From: Cheilinus undulatus
Taxonomy: Eukaryota; Chordata; Actinopteri; Labriformes; Labridae
Length of the DNA stretch: 64,000 bases
Direction of reading: 5' to 3'
Assembly (NCBI RefSeq): GCF_018320785.1
Contig: NC_054881.1
Span: forward strand, 24,738,275 to 24,802,274
In this document: one piece after another, positions 24,468-36,836 of the stretch
Layout of the letters: the number at the start of each line of letters is the position of its first letter
How positions within the stretch are numbered: position 1 is the stretch's first letter
Made by a program: the position numbers and the translations under genes
Notes under the pieces: generated by a model
Seen by the model: the letters and a program-made list of their open reading frames with translations, nothing else
What the model was told of the DNA's origin: nothing
The model's database searches: none

Positions 24468-26017
24468 TCTATAATTTCCTATATATTCTGCAGAAGTGCA
24501 CAAAATATAGTGTAAAGACAATAAATAAATTCTGTAACATAGGTGACTTCATCTGTAATCATTTTAAATAATCACATGAGGAGTTATAAGAAAACTATAC
24601 ATTCCTTGACATCTAACAAAGGAGGATGATAGTTTGATTTTTAATCACAAGTCACACATGTTGACACTGTTTCTGCTAACACGACAGCTACCTGGTCTGT
24701 GTGCTAATTCTGTTCCTGCAGCCTGACAGAAACATGGAAGAGCTTGTCACTGCACAGGAAGGCAGGCTGATTGTTTTCTCATTACACAGCATGGGATAAT
24801 GAGAAAAAGTCAGACATATCAGGTAATGGATCAACAAGAAACGTGGATAGAGACTTCTCTCTGAGCCAGCCCAATGACACAGAGAATATACATGCACAGG
24901 TGGTGAAAGCCCCTTGAGTGTTTCTGTAATCCCTCCCTCTGCAGCATCACCAAACATCGGCTCTCCATTGCAGCCTTTGGCTAAGTGGGACGGACAGCAA
25001 CAGATTGCCTTGCAGCCTGTTTACCTGCAGAGCTCAAGGCCTCTGTGATCCACTCAGAGCTGTTTAGAAGGCAACACACTCTATCTGCAACTTCTAGACC
25101 AAGACACAGATACACGTCTAAAGATTAATTTACTTATTTTATTGACTTTACAGCTTCTTTGTCACATCATCTTTGATAATACAAGAATCATTTTGATTCC
25201 TGAGACAGCATCAGATTAAATGTGCAGAAGTGGAAGAGATGGCCGTGTTTATCCTCCAGGCACTGTATGTCATGGTGACATTAAAGTGCTTAAACTCAGG
25301 AGGTGGTGGAGAGAGCGGGACTGCAGGAGCAGCATGTTTGAAATAACAACAGGGTCAGTGCAGCAGCATAAAGACAAAGGAGCTCAGCTGCACATTAAAG
25401 TTCAGATTTTTTTTTTTTTAAAGGTAATGACATTCACCAGGAGAGAGCGCTATCCTTCATCCAATGACCATGCACAAGCATTAACCCTTATCTCTATAAA
25501 CAGTACACTTCTGTTTGAGTTTTCTGCTTTAAACAAAACAGGAAGAAAGGGTATTCAGAGTGATTTGAAGTGCTTCTCTTATCCTGCCAGATGCAAATAT
25601 AGATCACTTTTATACAGTCATGATGCTTCTTGGGTATTATCACATTTTATGAAAGAAAAAAACCTTATCAAAATGCATCTTGGTATCATTTCTTGGCAAA
25701 GTGCTTTAATTGAAGGCAAAGGTATAAAGTCTGGAATAACAGGATATACGTCACTAATTGAACCAAACAGAGAAGGTCTTGAAAAGTCAAGCAAGAAGGC
25801 AAGATCATGTTGCTTACACATTTGTAAGGAACATGCATTTGTGGGATGAGCAGCAGAGCTGAGTATGTTGGTTGCACCCATGAAAAATTTGCCAAATCTT
25901 CTCTGCTAATGCCAAACAGCTTATTTTGCTGTTGCGCCTGATTGGCACCTGTTTTCTCTAAGATGACAACACTAACCTCCACAGAGCGGGGTTTATCAGA
26001 GACTACCTACAGATTTT
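24468..26017. other. No gene; one long unexplained ORF
   Basis: A 209-codon open frame (25220-25849, +) is the longest in the window. It has no recognisable domain, includes a T-run-encoded Phe stretch and lacks any neighbouring exon signal. I treat it as most likely fortuitous. The rest is AT-rich non-coding DNA. Confidence 0.45.
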
Positions 26018-26218
26018 GTGAGTGGAGAAGATGGAATGGCCTACCAGCAGTCCTGACCAGAACCCCATTGAAGACTTGTGGGATCAGCTTGAGTGTGCTT
26101 TTGACTTGCGACAAATGCTGGTTGAGGACTGGGATGCCATCCCACAGCACCGTGTGACCAGGCTGGTGACCATCGTGAGGAGGAGGTACCAGGCAGTTGT
26201 GAATGAATACATTTTGAA
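26018..26218 (+). pseudogene. C-terminal fragment of a Tc1-like transposase
   Basis: The frame reads WPTSSPDQNPIEDLWDQLE followed by QMLVEDWDAIPQHRVTRLV. The SPDxNPIExxWD motif carries the last acidic residue of the DDE/DDD catalytic triad of Tc1/mariner transposases. Upstream catalytic and DNA-binding parts are absent. The open frame runs directly into the adjoining MITE at 26219, whose first codons extend it by a few residues before a stop, so the MITE apparently truncated it. Confidence 0.75.
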
Positions 26219-26380
26219 AGACCCTGTAAAGTGAAAACAGACCTATATTTAGGTTTGTTGGATGACAGGTCACTGTATTATGAACCCCCAGGTCAAATTT
26301 CAGTCAAATTAAACATCTCTAAGTTTATAAAATTAAGCTTCAAAATCATGAAAAATGAGGCAGTAAATTCTTCTCCAGGG
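26219..26380 (-). mobile_element. TTAA-type MITE, copy 3 (truncated)
   Basis: Starts AGACCCTGTAAAGTGAAAA and is the reverse complement of the right end of copy 2 (about 11355-11517). Homology stops near CTTCTCCAGG, so the other terminus is missing. The four bases before it are TGAA rather than TTAA. Confidence 0.65.
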
Positions 26381-28071
26381 GATTCTCTAAGGGACAGCAC
26401 AATTACACACCCCAACTAAAAATCACTCTGCCAGCACACACAATTCAGTCAGGCATCCCAGATCATTGAGGTCAGTAATAAACTAGGTTTTATCGTAGTC
26501 TTGTTAAATAAAGACACAAACTCATCTATAAATGGCTTTTGTCAAATACAGCCAACCCATCTCTAACCTTACCAGGACCTCTCCTGATCTGCACCAAAGT
26601 ACAGAACACCATGTGCTCCACGTTTTCCCCTTTTTCCCCACATTGAGCTCCTCCTTGACACTCTCCTGACAGACTTCATGTCCAATCTGGAACCACAGAA
26701 TCCATCATCCCTCTGTCTGATCAATGATACCACTAATAATTACTGCCATGCTGTCACCTCTGTCTCATCATACCAACCGGCACAGCCAGGAGCAGCTCTC
26801 TGCAGATTGCCTCCACAGATTAGGACTCCATTAGAGAAGCATTTACCCTCCTATCCTCCCCTTGGGCTCCCTTTCACTTTGTTTGCCCACAAAAAGAACC
26901 CATGGAGGACACTCAAACTTTCTTTTTTAAAGTGAAAAATAACTGCTTTGTATGTTTGTGCAAGAAGATTCTGACAGAACTGGATTCAGGAGTGGTGTTT
27001 TAAGGTGCCTCTGCAGTGTTTAAGCTTCAGCATTGCAGATTTGAGTAAGAAAAGTGCTTCCAGTTTTTGTCTTTAAGTGCTATTCATCATTTTACCTCCA
27101 TGGCATCACCCACAGTCTCAGTTAAAGGTTAGCTTGGATCAGGTTCATTCTTCTCCCATTCTCTCTGTGATAATTATGCAGAGCTAGACTTGGCTTTGCA
27201 GAAATAGAGAATAGTGAGCATACAGTGTACATCCAGAGCAGACCTGGGCATTTTATGGCCCCGAGCCACGTCCAACAGTCTGTAACTCAGCACTTTGTTT
27301 CTTAAACATTCCCCATCATGCACAGATGTAACATTTAATGATTAACTATAGTGACCATGGTGACTGGTGACCAACAAGCACAGCCTCAGACACACCTAAC
27401 TGAAAGCCACTGGTTTACACAGTCACTCATCAAACTGATACACTGTCTTTGGGTCCATAAGTTTTAAATTTTGAACTCTGTAATGGAACTATTCTATCCC
27501 AGCTATTTTAAGTCATGTTTGAGGCCTTGAAGGGAAAACCGTTTTTTTTTACTGTTATACTTAATTGTGGACCTGGTTAATAAATTTGCTTCTTGTCATT
27601 GTTTTCCTGCTGCTTTATTGACCATCATGGCCAGTCTGTTTCTACACCTTCCCACCATATATGCATACTGCAACTTATACCATTGACCTGCATTAATTTT
27701 TGTGGACATGTACAACCCACACAATGGAAGCCATTGTGCATACACTAACATGGAGTTAACAGCAAGTAAATCTCCAGCCTAAAGTACTTTCATATTTAGG
27801 ATGTAATGGCACAGACCATGGTCTATGGCCTTGGTTCCCAACCTTGGGACCCCCTTGGGGGGGGGCAGAGATTTTCGAGGGGGGGGGGGGTCTGTCTAAT
27901 GTAGAAACTACATGATCCCATCTTGTTAATGTAGCAAACACCTAGTTTGTTTTTTTAGAGTGGCTTACAACTGTGGTTTGACTTACTTTAATCATTAATT
28001 TTGATTTACAAATCATATTTCGGTGTTTATACTGTGATCTAACTCTGCTGCCCTTTCAGACCCAGCTACCC
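26381..28071. other. No gene; possible hAT fragment
   Basis: Mostly non-coding. Around 27830-27895 the words TTGGTTCCCAACCTTGGGACC and two G runs (27856-27865, 27880-27890) resemble the end of a hAT-type element (GGTTCCCAACC class). No boundaries could be set. Confidence 0.4.
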
Positions 28072-28300
28072 CCTCCCATCAGCATGTAGATGTGGATTAT
28101 GTTGACTGGTGCACACAGAGCCCTGACCTCAACCCCATCGATCCCCTGAGGGATGAACTGGAACTGAGATCACAAGCCAGGCCTTCTTGTCAAACATCAG
28201 GGCCTGACCTCATAAATGCACTAAAGAGTGAATGGGCACAAATTCATAAATGAACACTCCAAAATCTTGTAGAAAGTGAGAGTGGAGGCTGCTAAATACT
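28072..28300 (+). pseudogene. 3' fragment of a Tc1-like relic
   Basis: Words such as GACTGGTGCACACAGAGCCC, TGACCTCAACCCCATCGATC and GAATGGGCACAAATTC match the transposase C-terminal region of the elements at 23735 and 29411. Both termini are lost. The sequence from 28301 to 29232 shows nothing further. Confidence 0.6.
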
Positions 28301-29232
28301 TTTTAAGGATTAAGAGTGTCTTTTTCTGTCAGGTTTTTCTGCAGAAGCGTCAAAGAGGAAGAAGAGAGAGGTCCTCTTAGTCCTAAAATCAGCATGTCAG
28401 GCTTCTTGGTTTTGCCATTTATCTTAATGAATTTAAACAGGAGAATTGAATGGTCCCACAGCTCTAATTTATATTTAAAAATGATGCATTGTGTCACCAT
28501 GAAACCTTGATATAAATGAACATACTGAATATATCTCAAGGGAATGATGATGACTCCCACAGGCTGCTTTAATTAAAGCCAATGAGCCTTGTAAAGCCAA
28601 TGTCCATTCATTGTGAAAGAATGGCTTGTATTATATGAAAGAAAAATTGGAATTTGAGCAGATAAAAATAATAAAAATGGTGCCCCTTTTTATGCTGAAC
28701 TCTTCCAAAATGTTCTGAGTTTTTGATGCAATTCAAACCTTTTAGAGTGAGAGAAATGGCTGGAGTTGATATCGTCTCTGACAGAACTCTATCACAGCAG
28801 CTTCTTAAGGTAATTTCTCTGCAGAGCATTTTGTCCCTATATGAAAAGGAAAAAAATGTCATATTTTCTCTTTCACTCTATAATTCATGAGTCTTCTGCC
28901 TTATCAGACCACTGGAGTCCTGACCTGTTTGACTTTTGCAGATGTCCATTATTTGTTGCATGCTTCACCCCCTGAGGACCTTAAATCACTAACACCGCAC
29001 AGGCCGAGGTTCTCGACCTTTTCCCAGAGAGACTGATAACGCCTCACACATATCGATGTGGGGATGTGGTGGGTTAAGGATTTCAGAATTCATAGTGGCT
29101 TTTTATCTCATAAATTTGATTTGCATTTCATAGCGCTCCATTTTATCACCCTGCACCAGAGAATATGCAGTCTATCTTACATGAGCATCAGCATTTATAC
29201 TTTCTTACCTTAAATTTAAACTACTAGACCAG

Positions 29233-29341
29233 GGGTGTCCAGTAGCTCAGTCTGTAAGGACTTGGGCGGGGAATCTGAGGGTTGCCAGTCCATTTTTGTG
29301 TGGGCTCTGTCAAGTTCTAAAAAAAACAAACAAACAAAAAA
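29233..29341 (+). repeat. tRNA-derived SINE fragment
   Basis: GTAGCTCAGTCTGTAAGGAC contains a box A-like word, and GGTTGCCAGTCC is a degraded box B at suitable distance. The unit ends in an A-rich tail with CAAA repeats (29320-29341). It resembles a SINE head common in fish. Target duplications not identified. Confidence 0.5.
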
Positions 29342-29410
29342 TGGCCCATAAGTTAAGAGAAAATATTCTGGATAGTTAGATAATTACTCCCAAATTGTAA
29401 GACCAGAAGC

Positions 29411-30474
29411 TACACTATATGGACAAGCATATTCAGCCATCTATCCGTCAAGCACCTAGCCATGCAGTCCCCATTTATGATACAAAAAGGGGTCATGTGG
29501 TACTATGATGAATGCCATCTTTACAGTAAGACTGTTCATGGAATTTCAGCCCTGCTGAATATTCCACACTGAACCGTAAGTGATATTTTTAGAAAGTGGA
29601 AGTGTTGAGGAACAACAGCAACTCAGCCAAGGTGCATGAAATATGCCAATGCTCTGCTGATTCCATCGTTCAAGAACTTCAACTGGCCACAATTTAAGCA
29701 CAAAAACTGCAGCAGAGCTTCATAGAATGGGTTTCCATGGCCAAGCAGCTGCACACAAATCTTACATCACCAAGTCCAATGCCAAGCGTCAGAGGGAGCG
29801 GTGTAAAACACTAGGATACAAAATTGTGGAGCAGTGGAAACAAGTTCTGTTGAGTGATAAATCACACTTCTCTGTTTGACTGTCAAATGGAGGATGCCGA
29901 AAGAATGTTATCTGCCTGATCACACTGTGCCAACTGAAGTTTGGTGGAGGAGGTATAATGATATGGACCTGTTTTTCAGGGTTTGGGTTAGGCTTCAGTG
30001 AAGGTCTATCTTAATGCTTCAGCTATCCAAGACATTCTGGACAATGCTATGTTTCCAAATTTGTGGCAACAGTTTGGGGGAGGCCCTTTTATTTTCCAAC
30101 ATAACTGTGCCCCAGTGCACAAAGCAAGGACTATGAAGACATGGTTTGATGAGCTTAGTGTGGAAGAAGTTTACTGGCCCACACCAGGTCCTGTCCTCAG
30201 CACCACTGATCACCTTAGGGCTGAGCTGGAATGAAAATTGTGAGATAGGCCTTCTGGTCCAACATCAGTGCCTGACCTCATAAATGCTCTACAGAATGAA
30301 TGGGCACAAATTTCCACAAAAATTGTTAAAAAACCTTCCAAGAAGTGTGGAGGCTTTTATAGCTGTAAAAGGGTCCCAGCTCCATATCAGAGTACATTTA
30401 TTTGAATACATAGCCATTATGGTCCCTATTGATGTAATGGTCAGGTGTCCAAATACTTTTTTACATATAGTTTA
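29411..30474 (+). mobile_element. Tc1-like transposon, full length but dead
   Basis: Left end TACACTATATGGACAAGCAT and right end AATACTTTTTTACATATAG form degraded inverted repeats with TA at each edge, about 1.06 kb in all. The transposase is scattered over frames. The best piece is 29998-30231, containing LNASAIQDILDNAMFPNLW and FQHNCAPVHKA. In this motif the second catalytic Asp of Tc1 transposases (QD-N-AP-H) is replaced by Asn, and many stops interrupt the N-terminal half, so it cannot be active. Confidence 0.75.
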
Positions 30475-31989
30475 TCTCTCTGATTGGATCCAGTCAACCA
30501 AATGACATAAAGTAAAGTATTATAAATGAATATTCCTATGAAAATAATGTTCTAGACTCTGTTTTGGTTGATTTCATGGTGACTGAATCAAATAAAATAA
30601 AAGCAGAGGATGATTAAGAAGAGCATAAAATTTTGGATAACGCTTTAGCTAAATTCATGAGTCATGAAATTGATCAGAGGATGAAAAAAGACTGCAGCTG
30701 CCAGGAAAGTGAGTGAGAGGAAGATAGATCACAGGTCGACTGAGAACTCGCTGTCATCTGCAATTCTTTACAGAGTGGAAATTTTGACTTAACTTTAGAT
30801 GATTGGATCTTGTTGCCAATAGGAACCATCAGCAGAGACACCACCATGTTCCATAAAGAGCAATCTAAAATTCATGTTCTTCACATGCATAGACACAGAT
30901 AGTCTTGAACCAGCACATATACAGCTGCGTTTGTGGAATATGGTGAAAGGAAAGCTTTACCTGAATACAGTTTTCCATCAGTCATAGCTGCAGACTATTT
31001 GGAACTAGGGAGGAGTGACTGACAATATGCCCTCCATTTGTCCAGTCCTTCAACATTGTCTTTGTTTGGACTGATAGGCCACAGAACATTAATGTGACAG
31101 TGAGAGAGGAAACTGAAGAGGGAGGTATAAGGGAAATAAAGGACAAGTGTGCATTAGGACCATAAACATAACACAAAGATTCTAGTGTCTAATGTGTGTC
31201 TAAGTGCTCTAATGTACTGTTAATATGGAATATTAATTACAAATGTAATTTGGTCTCTTTGAATTTTCAGTGTCCCAATTCAGCAGAAGAATGGAAGAAG
31301 GTAGCCGGAGGTTTTAAGGAATACTGGCAGTATTCCAAAGTGGCTTGGTGCTTCAATTGGGAAGCATAATTATTGTCCTACCACCCTCCTCAAGCTTAAG
31401 TTACTTTAACTAAAAGCACTGTTTTTCTAGTTATACATTTTTAGATGTTGACGTGGGCAGTGAGAGTAGGGTGTCGGAGGAATAAACAACAGAGCTCAGA
31501 TCAACACTCCCTTGAGCAGAAGACTAGAGAACCAAAACCATACAGCTTCCTGGAACCTTGTAGCTTATTGTTGAGAGGCATTCCCATTGAAGGAATACAT
31601 GTGCTCTCGAGGGCACAGAGAGGGCTGGAGAACTGCTTTGAAATCTTTCCAACCAGTGACATGCATTCCTAATTAACATCCACCTTTCAGCAGCGACTGT
31701 GGGCAAGATTGTTCTGGCCTTCTGCTCTCGACATAATTTCCTATGTAAAGAGTGTGGTGTGCATTCCTGCAAAGTCCTTTCGATCAAGAAAACCCTGAAA
31801 ACCCAAGATCTTCCCTTCCTCAAACAGAGTATAGTTTACTCTGTAAAGTAATGTTTTTCAGTTATTTTTACTCTAAAAAGTGTTTCTATTCACGTCTAAA
31901 TGATGATTATGTTCTCCATGATGACCAAAATAAAAACAACTCTACATCATTTTACTCAATACAGAGCAATACAGAACATAGTTCACTTG
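30475..31989. other. No gene seen
   Basis: Non-coding. Overlapping short frames at 31445-31823 on both strands have no recognisable domains. Confidence 0.6.
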
Positions 31990-32400
31990 TTACAAAGCCG
32001 TTTAACATGACAGGTATATTTTGGTACGTTTTGACTTTCTGTGCACATGCAAACACCATTTTAGGTCACTGTAAATGCGCCTTTTTGAAAACCTCTTCCA
32101 AGATGTAAAGATTTCTTAAAAACTCTGTTCACCCTGTTTCTATGAAACCAGTTAAAATGGAGAATTTGGTCTGAAATGTCACATTCAGTGCTGGTTTCTC
32201 TTCTGTTTTACATTACTGGTGTGCAATGTTACTTTTGTTTCCATAACAATGGTGGACGCAGCCAAAGTTGTGCTAACTGTACTCGCTACAGAACTTTAGA
32301 TATGCTTACACGAATACAGTTGCTTGCTTATTTTTTAGTAGGGGTGAGAAAAAACCTCCAGTTTAAAAAATATCTGCCTACATGTGGACGAGGCCTGAAA
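31990..32400. repeat. Dispersed fish repeat, first of three related copies
   Basis: Words TACGTTTTGACTTTCTGTGC, GCCTTTTTGAAAACCTC and, at the end, CTACATGTGGACGAGGCC resemble a fish DNA repeat characterised by CCACACG-AAACG termini. It looks related to those at 48226-48688 and 50540-51055. No coding content; family not named. Confidence 0.4.
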
Positions 32401-32473
32401 GGTCAAGGGCTGCGTCTCACTTTGACTTATACATGGCGTGGGTCTCTGGCTTGAGTCTTTTCCTTAATTCTTA

Positions 32474-33233
32474 GGGTGTATTCACACCTGTGGCTCATTT
32501 GCTTTGTTCCTTTGTTCAGGGGCAAAACCGATACATTTGTTTCAGTTGTCACTTGGTTCCTTTGTGTTCACACGGCAAAAGTCTCCTGCGGTCCAAAGTT
32601 GTTAACAAATGCCACGTGCGCTCCAATTCATCTCTCATTGGTCAGAAATCTTACTCAGAAGAGGGGGGTGGTTCTTATCTTCATTCATTCATTCATTCAG
32701 GTTCTTAACCACGTTCCACGGGGAAAAACAACAGCAATGGAGCATCAGCAGCATGTGTGGCTAGTTTATTTTATAGCGTTCATCTGGCTAATGTACCAGT
32801 GTTCACTAAAACAACAAAACATGCATTTTTTTTGACAGTCTAGGAACGAAGACGTGCCACTCAAGGAGCCACAACTCATTTCGCTCAGATGGATCTGTTG
32901 TTTTTCCGCCTTCTCTTCTTCTTCTGCTGTTGCTGATTCTTCTACTCCTTCTTCTTCTATTGTTTTAACTGAACGGTTGGCAACCGGGCGCATTACTGCC
33001 CCCACGACTACAGTGTGTACTACAGTTTTGAGTCAGTTGTGCCGGTTTCTGAGGTGATTGTGTTCTCACTGCAAAGGAACCGCTACAGGGCTCAAATGGA
33101 AGCAAGCCAAGACCACCCTATTTTGGTGATCTCGGCCAGCTTGTTTTGTCCCGCATCTGACGCATCGGACTTTAGGGGGTCCGCTCACTGTTTCGGAACA
33201 ACTGCCCCAAACACGCCAGGTGTGAATACACCC
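32474..33233. mobile_element. Harbinger-type MITE with TTA duplications
   Basis: The 17-bp terminal inverted repeat GGGTGTATTCACACCTG (32474-32490) is perfectly mirrored at 33217-33233. Both ends are flanked by TTA (32471-32473 and 33234-33236), the three-base TWA duplication typical of PIF/Harbinger elements. Open frames inside it (32476-32835, 33015-33332) are not genes. The exact ends suggest a comparatively young insertion. Confidence 0.8.
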
Positions 33234-33236
33234 TTA

Positions 33237-34464
33237 GTCCCGCCCACCAGGGACTCATGGAGAGACCAGAGGAATCGACGGAGGACTGAAGCCAAAAGAC
33301 CAACGTCAGTTTATGATGATGGTGTTGGCTGATCATTAATCAGCTGATCATCAGTCAGCTGTCAGGAGGCATAAACATCTGTGTCTGCATAAATTTGTAC
33401 TGTATTTCTTCTAAACAAAGATCCACATTTACAGTATTTGGTCTCAGTGTGGGATCAGAAAACACCTGCATGAAGAGAAACCTGCAGTAGCTATATAAAA
33501 AACATGTAGACTTTTCTACCAGCAAATGCTTTATCATAAAATTATTTATTATCCTGATTATTCACTGTGAGGGCTATTAAACCTGTCGCTTACTACTAGA
33601 CTGATAGAAACTTTATTGACCCTTCTATGATTTAAAATGTGTTTCTTCCTGACAGACAGACTGCTTTTGTCTGACTTTAATTCTCTTCATAATCTAATAA
33701 ACAGAAATAACTGACTTCTAACCCTCCCAGCAAAAGAATAGTTGAAAAGACATTAAAAAACGTGTCCAGTCCACTATGTCTAAACAACGTCTAGATTTAA
33801 TTGAAAAGTAACAGGTGAAAAGCTATAATTTCCAGGTCATTGAAAAGGCGTCTCTATAAAGATGTCGCCGTAATATGGTCATATTTTAAACGACTATTGT
33901 TGGACTAAATATGGACCAAGTCACACAGACAAAACATTGCTAAATTTTCTACAACTATCTTTTGACTAAATTAAGGCTATGACGGACCAAAATTAGACTG
34001 AAAAAACAAAGAGTTATATCTGAATCTTTTGATTTTATGAGCTTTTAACATGTTTTGTGTTTGAAGGTGAATCAGAAAACAAATCAATTATTAAACTCCA
34101 TACTGGTTCACTCTTTAATATTGATTTTATTAAATGTATTGTCAATATTTCATTATACATGCTTATTTCAAATACTTTTTAAAATCCCAGCCATCAGTTA
34201 TTGAGCCTTTTAAAACTGCTGGAGTTTCTATTCTGTTTAGAGTCCGTTGAGTCTGTTTATCGTCTGTTATAAACTCCATTTCTCCTCTATTATTTTTTTC
34301 TGCTGGTGCTGTGAAGTTTCACTGACATCCACTGTGTAGCAGCATCCAATCAGAGAGTGATATCCAATAAGGGGGCATGTCTTTGAGTATAAAGAGTTCA
34401 AGGAAGCCTGCTCTCATGTGTCTTTGCTCATTGGTCTTCAAATCTCAGTCCTTGGTGTTATGAC
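33237..34464. other. No gene; diffuse repeat sequence
   Basis: AT-rich. The stretch 33770-34010 has GGACTAAATATGGACC- and ACCAAAATTAGACTG-like words similar in style to 7480-7590. No ORF of note. Confidence 0.5.
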
Positions 34465-35555
34465 CAGAGGTGTCAAGTAACTAAGTAAAAATACTTCGTT
34501 ACCTTACTTAAGTAAAAATTTTGGGTATCTATACTTTACTGGAGTAATTACAATTACAGACAACTTTTAACTTCTACTCCTTACATTTTCACGCAATTAT
34601 CTGTACTTTCTACTCCTTACATTTAAAAATAGCCTCATTACTGCTTTTTCATTTCAGCTTGTTTTCATTCCAGCTTGGCATCGTTAAAAAAAAAAACACA
34701 AATTAAAAACCCAAAAAACTATCCAGATAAATTGCGCTATCCGGATAGATTGAATTTGATTGTGGTTGGATGAGAAGTATAAACATAATACCATTCTGAC
34801 ACCCTATTGGTTTGTACACCATCCATTGCACCTTCGAACATGACAAATCACGTCACACTCCAGCAAGGAAATAGCAGACGTATGTAGCCTAGTACAAAGA
34901 TGTCAGTGGCAGAGACTCAAGAGAACTCGAGCCAAATGTCCCAACCAAGCACCAGCAAGGAGGCTGGTAGTACACATATATGGTTCTTGAATGTATTTGC
35001 ATTGTACTAAAATGCATTCATTTTCAATGGGCATAAATGCAGCTGAAACAGGTGCATCCCAAATTTTTCAACATTAACGTTTTAATATAACATTATAGTC
35101 ATTATGACCTTTAGAAAAATTTTTTTTTTTTTTTTTTTTGCACTATTGGTAGAATGGAATGCAAAGGAATGGAATGGGAAGTATAATGGAATGGAATGCA
35201 AAGGAATGGAATGGGAAGTATAATGGAATGAAATGGTAGAATGGAATGGAATGTATAATGGAATGGAATGCAATGGAATGATATGGTGGAATGGAATGGA
35301 ATGTATATTATGGAATGGAATGGCAGAATGGAACTAGCCCCTGTGGTGCAGCCTAAGCTTTTGTCCTTAATGGATTTTTTCCCCCTTTACATTACTTTTA
35401 CTTTTATACTTTAAGTAGTTTTGAAACCAGTACTTTTGTACTTTTACTTGAGTAAAAAGCTTGAGTTGATACTTCAACTTCTACAGAAGTCTTTTTAAAC
35501 CCTAGTATCTATACTTCTACCTGAGTAATGAATGTGAATACTTTTGACACCTCTG
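34465..35555. mobile_element. hAT-type non-autonomous element with 8-bp duplications
   Basis: Ends CAGAGGTGTCAA (34465-34476) and TTGACACCTCTG (35544-35555) are perfect inverted repeats. The flanks carry an identical 8-bp GTTATGAC (34457-34464 and 35556-35563), the size expected for hAT transposition. Sub-terminal sequence is full of AAGTAAAAATACTT words repeated in both orientations. There is no transposase. The interior hosts a T run (35120-35139) and a pentamer satellite. Confidence 0.85.
35150..35333 (+). repeat. (ATGGA)n pentamer satellite
   Basis: Irregular tandem array of GGAAT/ATGGA pentamers interspersed with GCAAAGGAATGG and GAAGTATAATGG variants, organised in higher-order blocks of roughly 50-60 bp. 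It lies inside the hAT-type element. On the minus strand it simulates a peptide of PFHS/IPLY repeats, which is not a gene. Confidence 0.85.
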
Positions 35556-35563
35556 GTTATGAC

Positions 35564-36529
35564 TTCGGTCTTAAAACCACTTAAGGGTCTTGGGGACAGT
35601 CTTTAAGATGGCGGATCAGAAAATCCAGTTCGAGCGAAGACTGAGGACCGAGGACTGATAAACAAACGACATGGGATCCACCTACAGAGGAGCTCAGTTA
35701 CCAGACTGGGAGCTGGGGTACACTGGTGTCTGAAGAAATGTTGATTGCCAAGGATTAGCTGCAGCTGGGACACCTAATGAGCTGCAGCTGTGACTACTCA
35801 TGAGTGATGGCAGCTGAACTGGAATGTAAGAAGTCGGTGTGGTTAAAGTTTTACTCACGGATCTATTTGTTCCTTTTTGGTGTGATTTGGTTCATTATGT
35901 AAAGAATTAGTCAGAGATGCACTGCTTGTACACAGAACCATTGTTAAATCTTAATCAGAGAAGCATACATGGCATTTAATGGATTACCAGTTAACTCTTC
36001 ATCCATACTGTATATTTAAAATACTTACATCCATGCCCATCTATGACAGTGATGCCCTTTTTTATTGTAGGGCTGAGTCATCCTATTATCCACTTGTGGA
36101 AGATGGTCTTTCCCCTCTGCACTCCCTGAGGGCAGGAGCTTGCTGTAATGGCTGCACTGTGTCTGCAGTGAATAGTTTTTTTTTTGTTTTGTTAGTTGAT
36201 AATTTATTTTTTTGTCATGAAATGATTTAAAATTGCACAAAATGTCTCAAATACTGAAAATAAACCTGATTCCCTCAAACCACTATACCATGGTTAAAAT
36301 ATGCAGTTCAGTACATATTTAATTATCAATAATAACAACTAAAAGATGCTTATTCATTCTCTGGCTGATAAGACAGGTATCCTAAACAGAATACGAATTC
36401 CACTAAAGTCATAAATCCAACAGAAAATGAGGAGGCAAAATGTGCATCAGGTGGAACATGAGCAACAGAAAAGTCCATGAGTCAATGTTCCCATTAATTA
36501 TGCACTTAATAGGCCCTCTAAATCTTAGC
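35564..36529. other. No gene seen
   Basis: Non-coding sequence. An 83-codon frame at 35979-36230 has no recognisable motif. Confidence 0.6.
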
Positions 36530-36836
36530 AGTCGTTGACCTTGCTCTATGATTTCACTTTGTCTTCCGCTCCATGGCTGAGTTGCTTTTGTTGCTAAACT
36601 CGTACACTTTCTAATATCACTTACAGTTGACTGTTGAATATCCAGCAGGGATGGCATTTCTCCAACCATTTTACAAAGCTATTTTCCATATTAGCACCAT
36701 GCTTGAAGTCACCGACCTCTTTAGAATGACCCATTTTCTATCACAAATGTTTGCAAATGAAGACACCTGTGGCAACAGGTCTGAAACAAACAAATAATTA
36801 GCTGGCATGGTCAGATACTTTTGTCCATATAGTGTA
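36530..36836 (-). mobile_element. 5' fragment of a Tc1-like element (minus strand)
   Basis: The right edge, ACTTTTGTCCATATAGTGTA (36817-36836), is a Tc1 terminal repeat of the same family as the 29411 element. Reading on the minus strand, the following sequence matches the transposase N-terminal region of that family (TCAACTGTAAGTGATATTAG, GGCTGAGTTGC in complement). It ends without the catalytic part. Confidence 0.6.

Noticed and set aside
32476..33332. ORFs of 119 and 105 codons
   Set aside because: They lie within or across the Harbinger-type MITE and show no protein motif.
35082..35273. Minus-strand peptide with PFHS/IPLY repeats
   Set aside because: It is the translation of the ATGGA satellite, not a repeat protein.
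35150..35333. CRISPR-like or phage-like repeat array
   Set aside because: The units are irregular pentamers without spacers, and the genome is eukaryotic.
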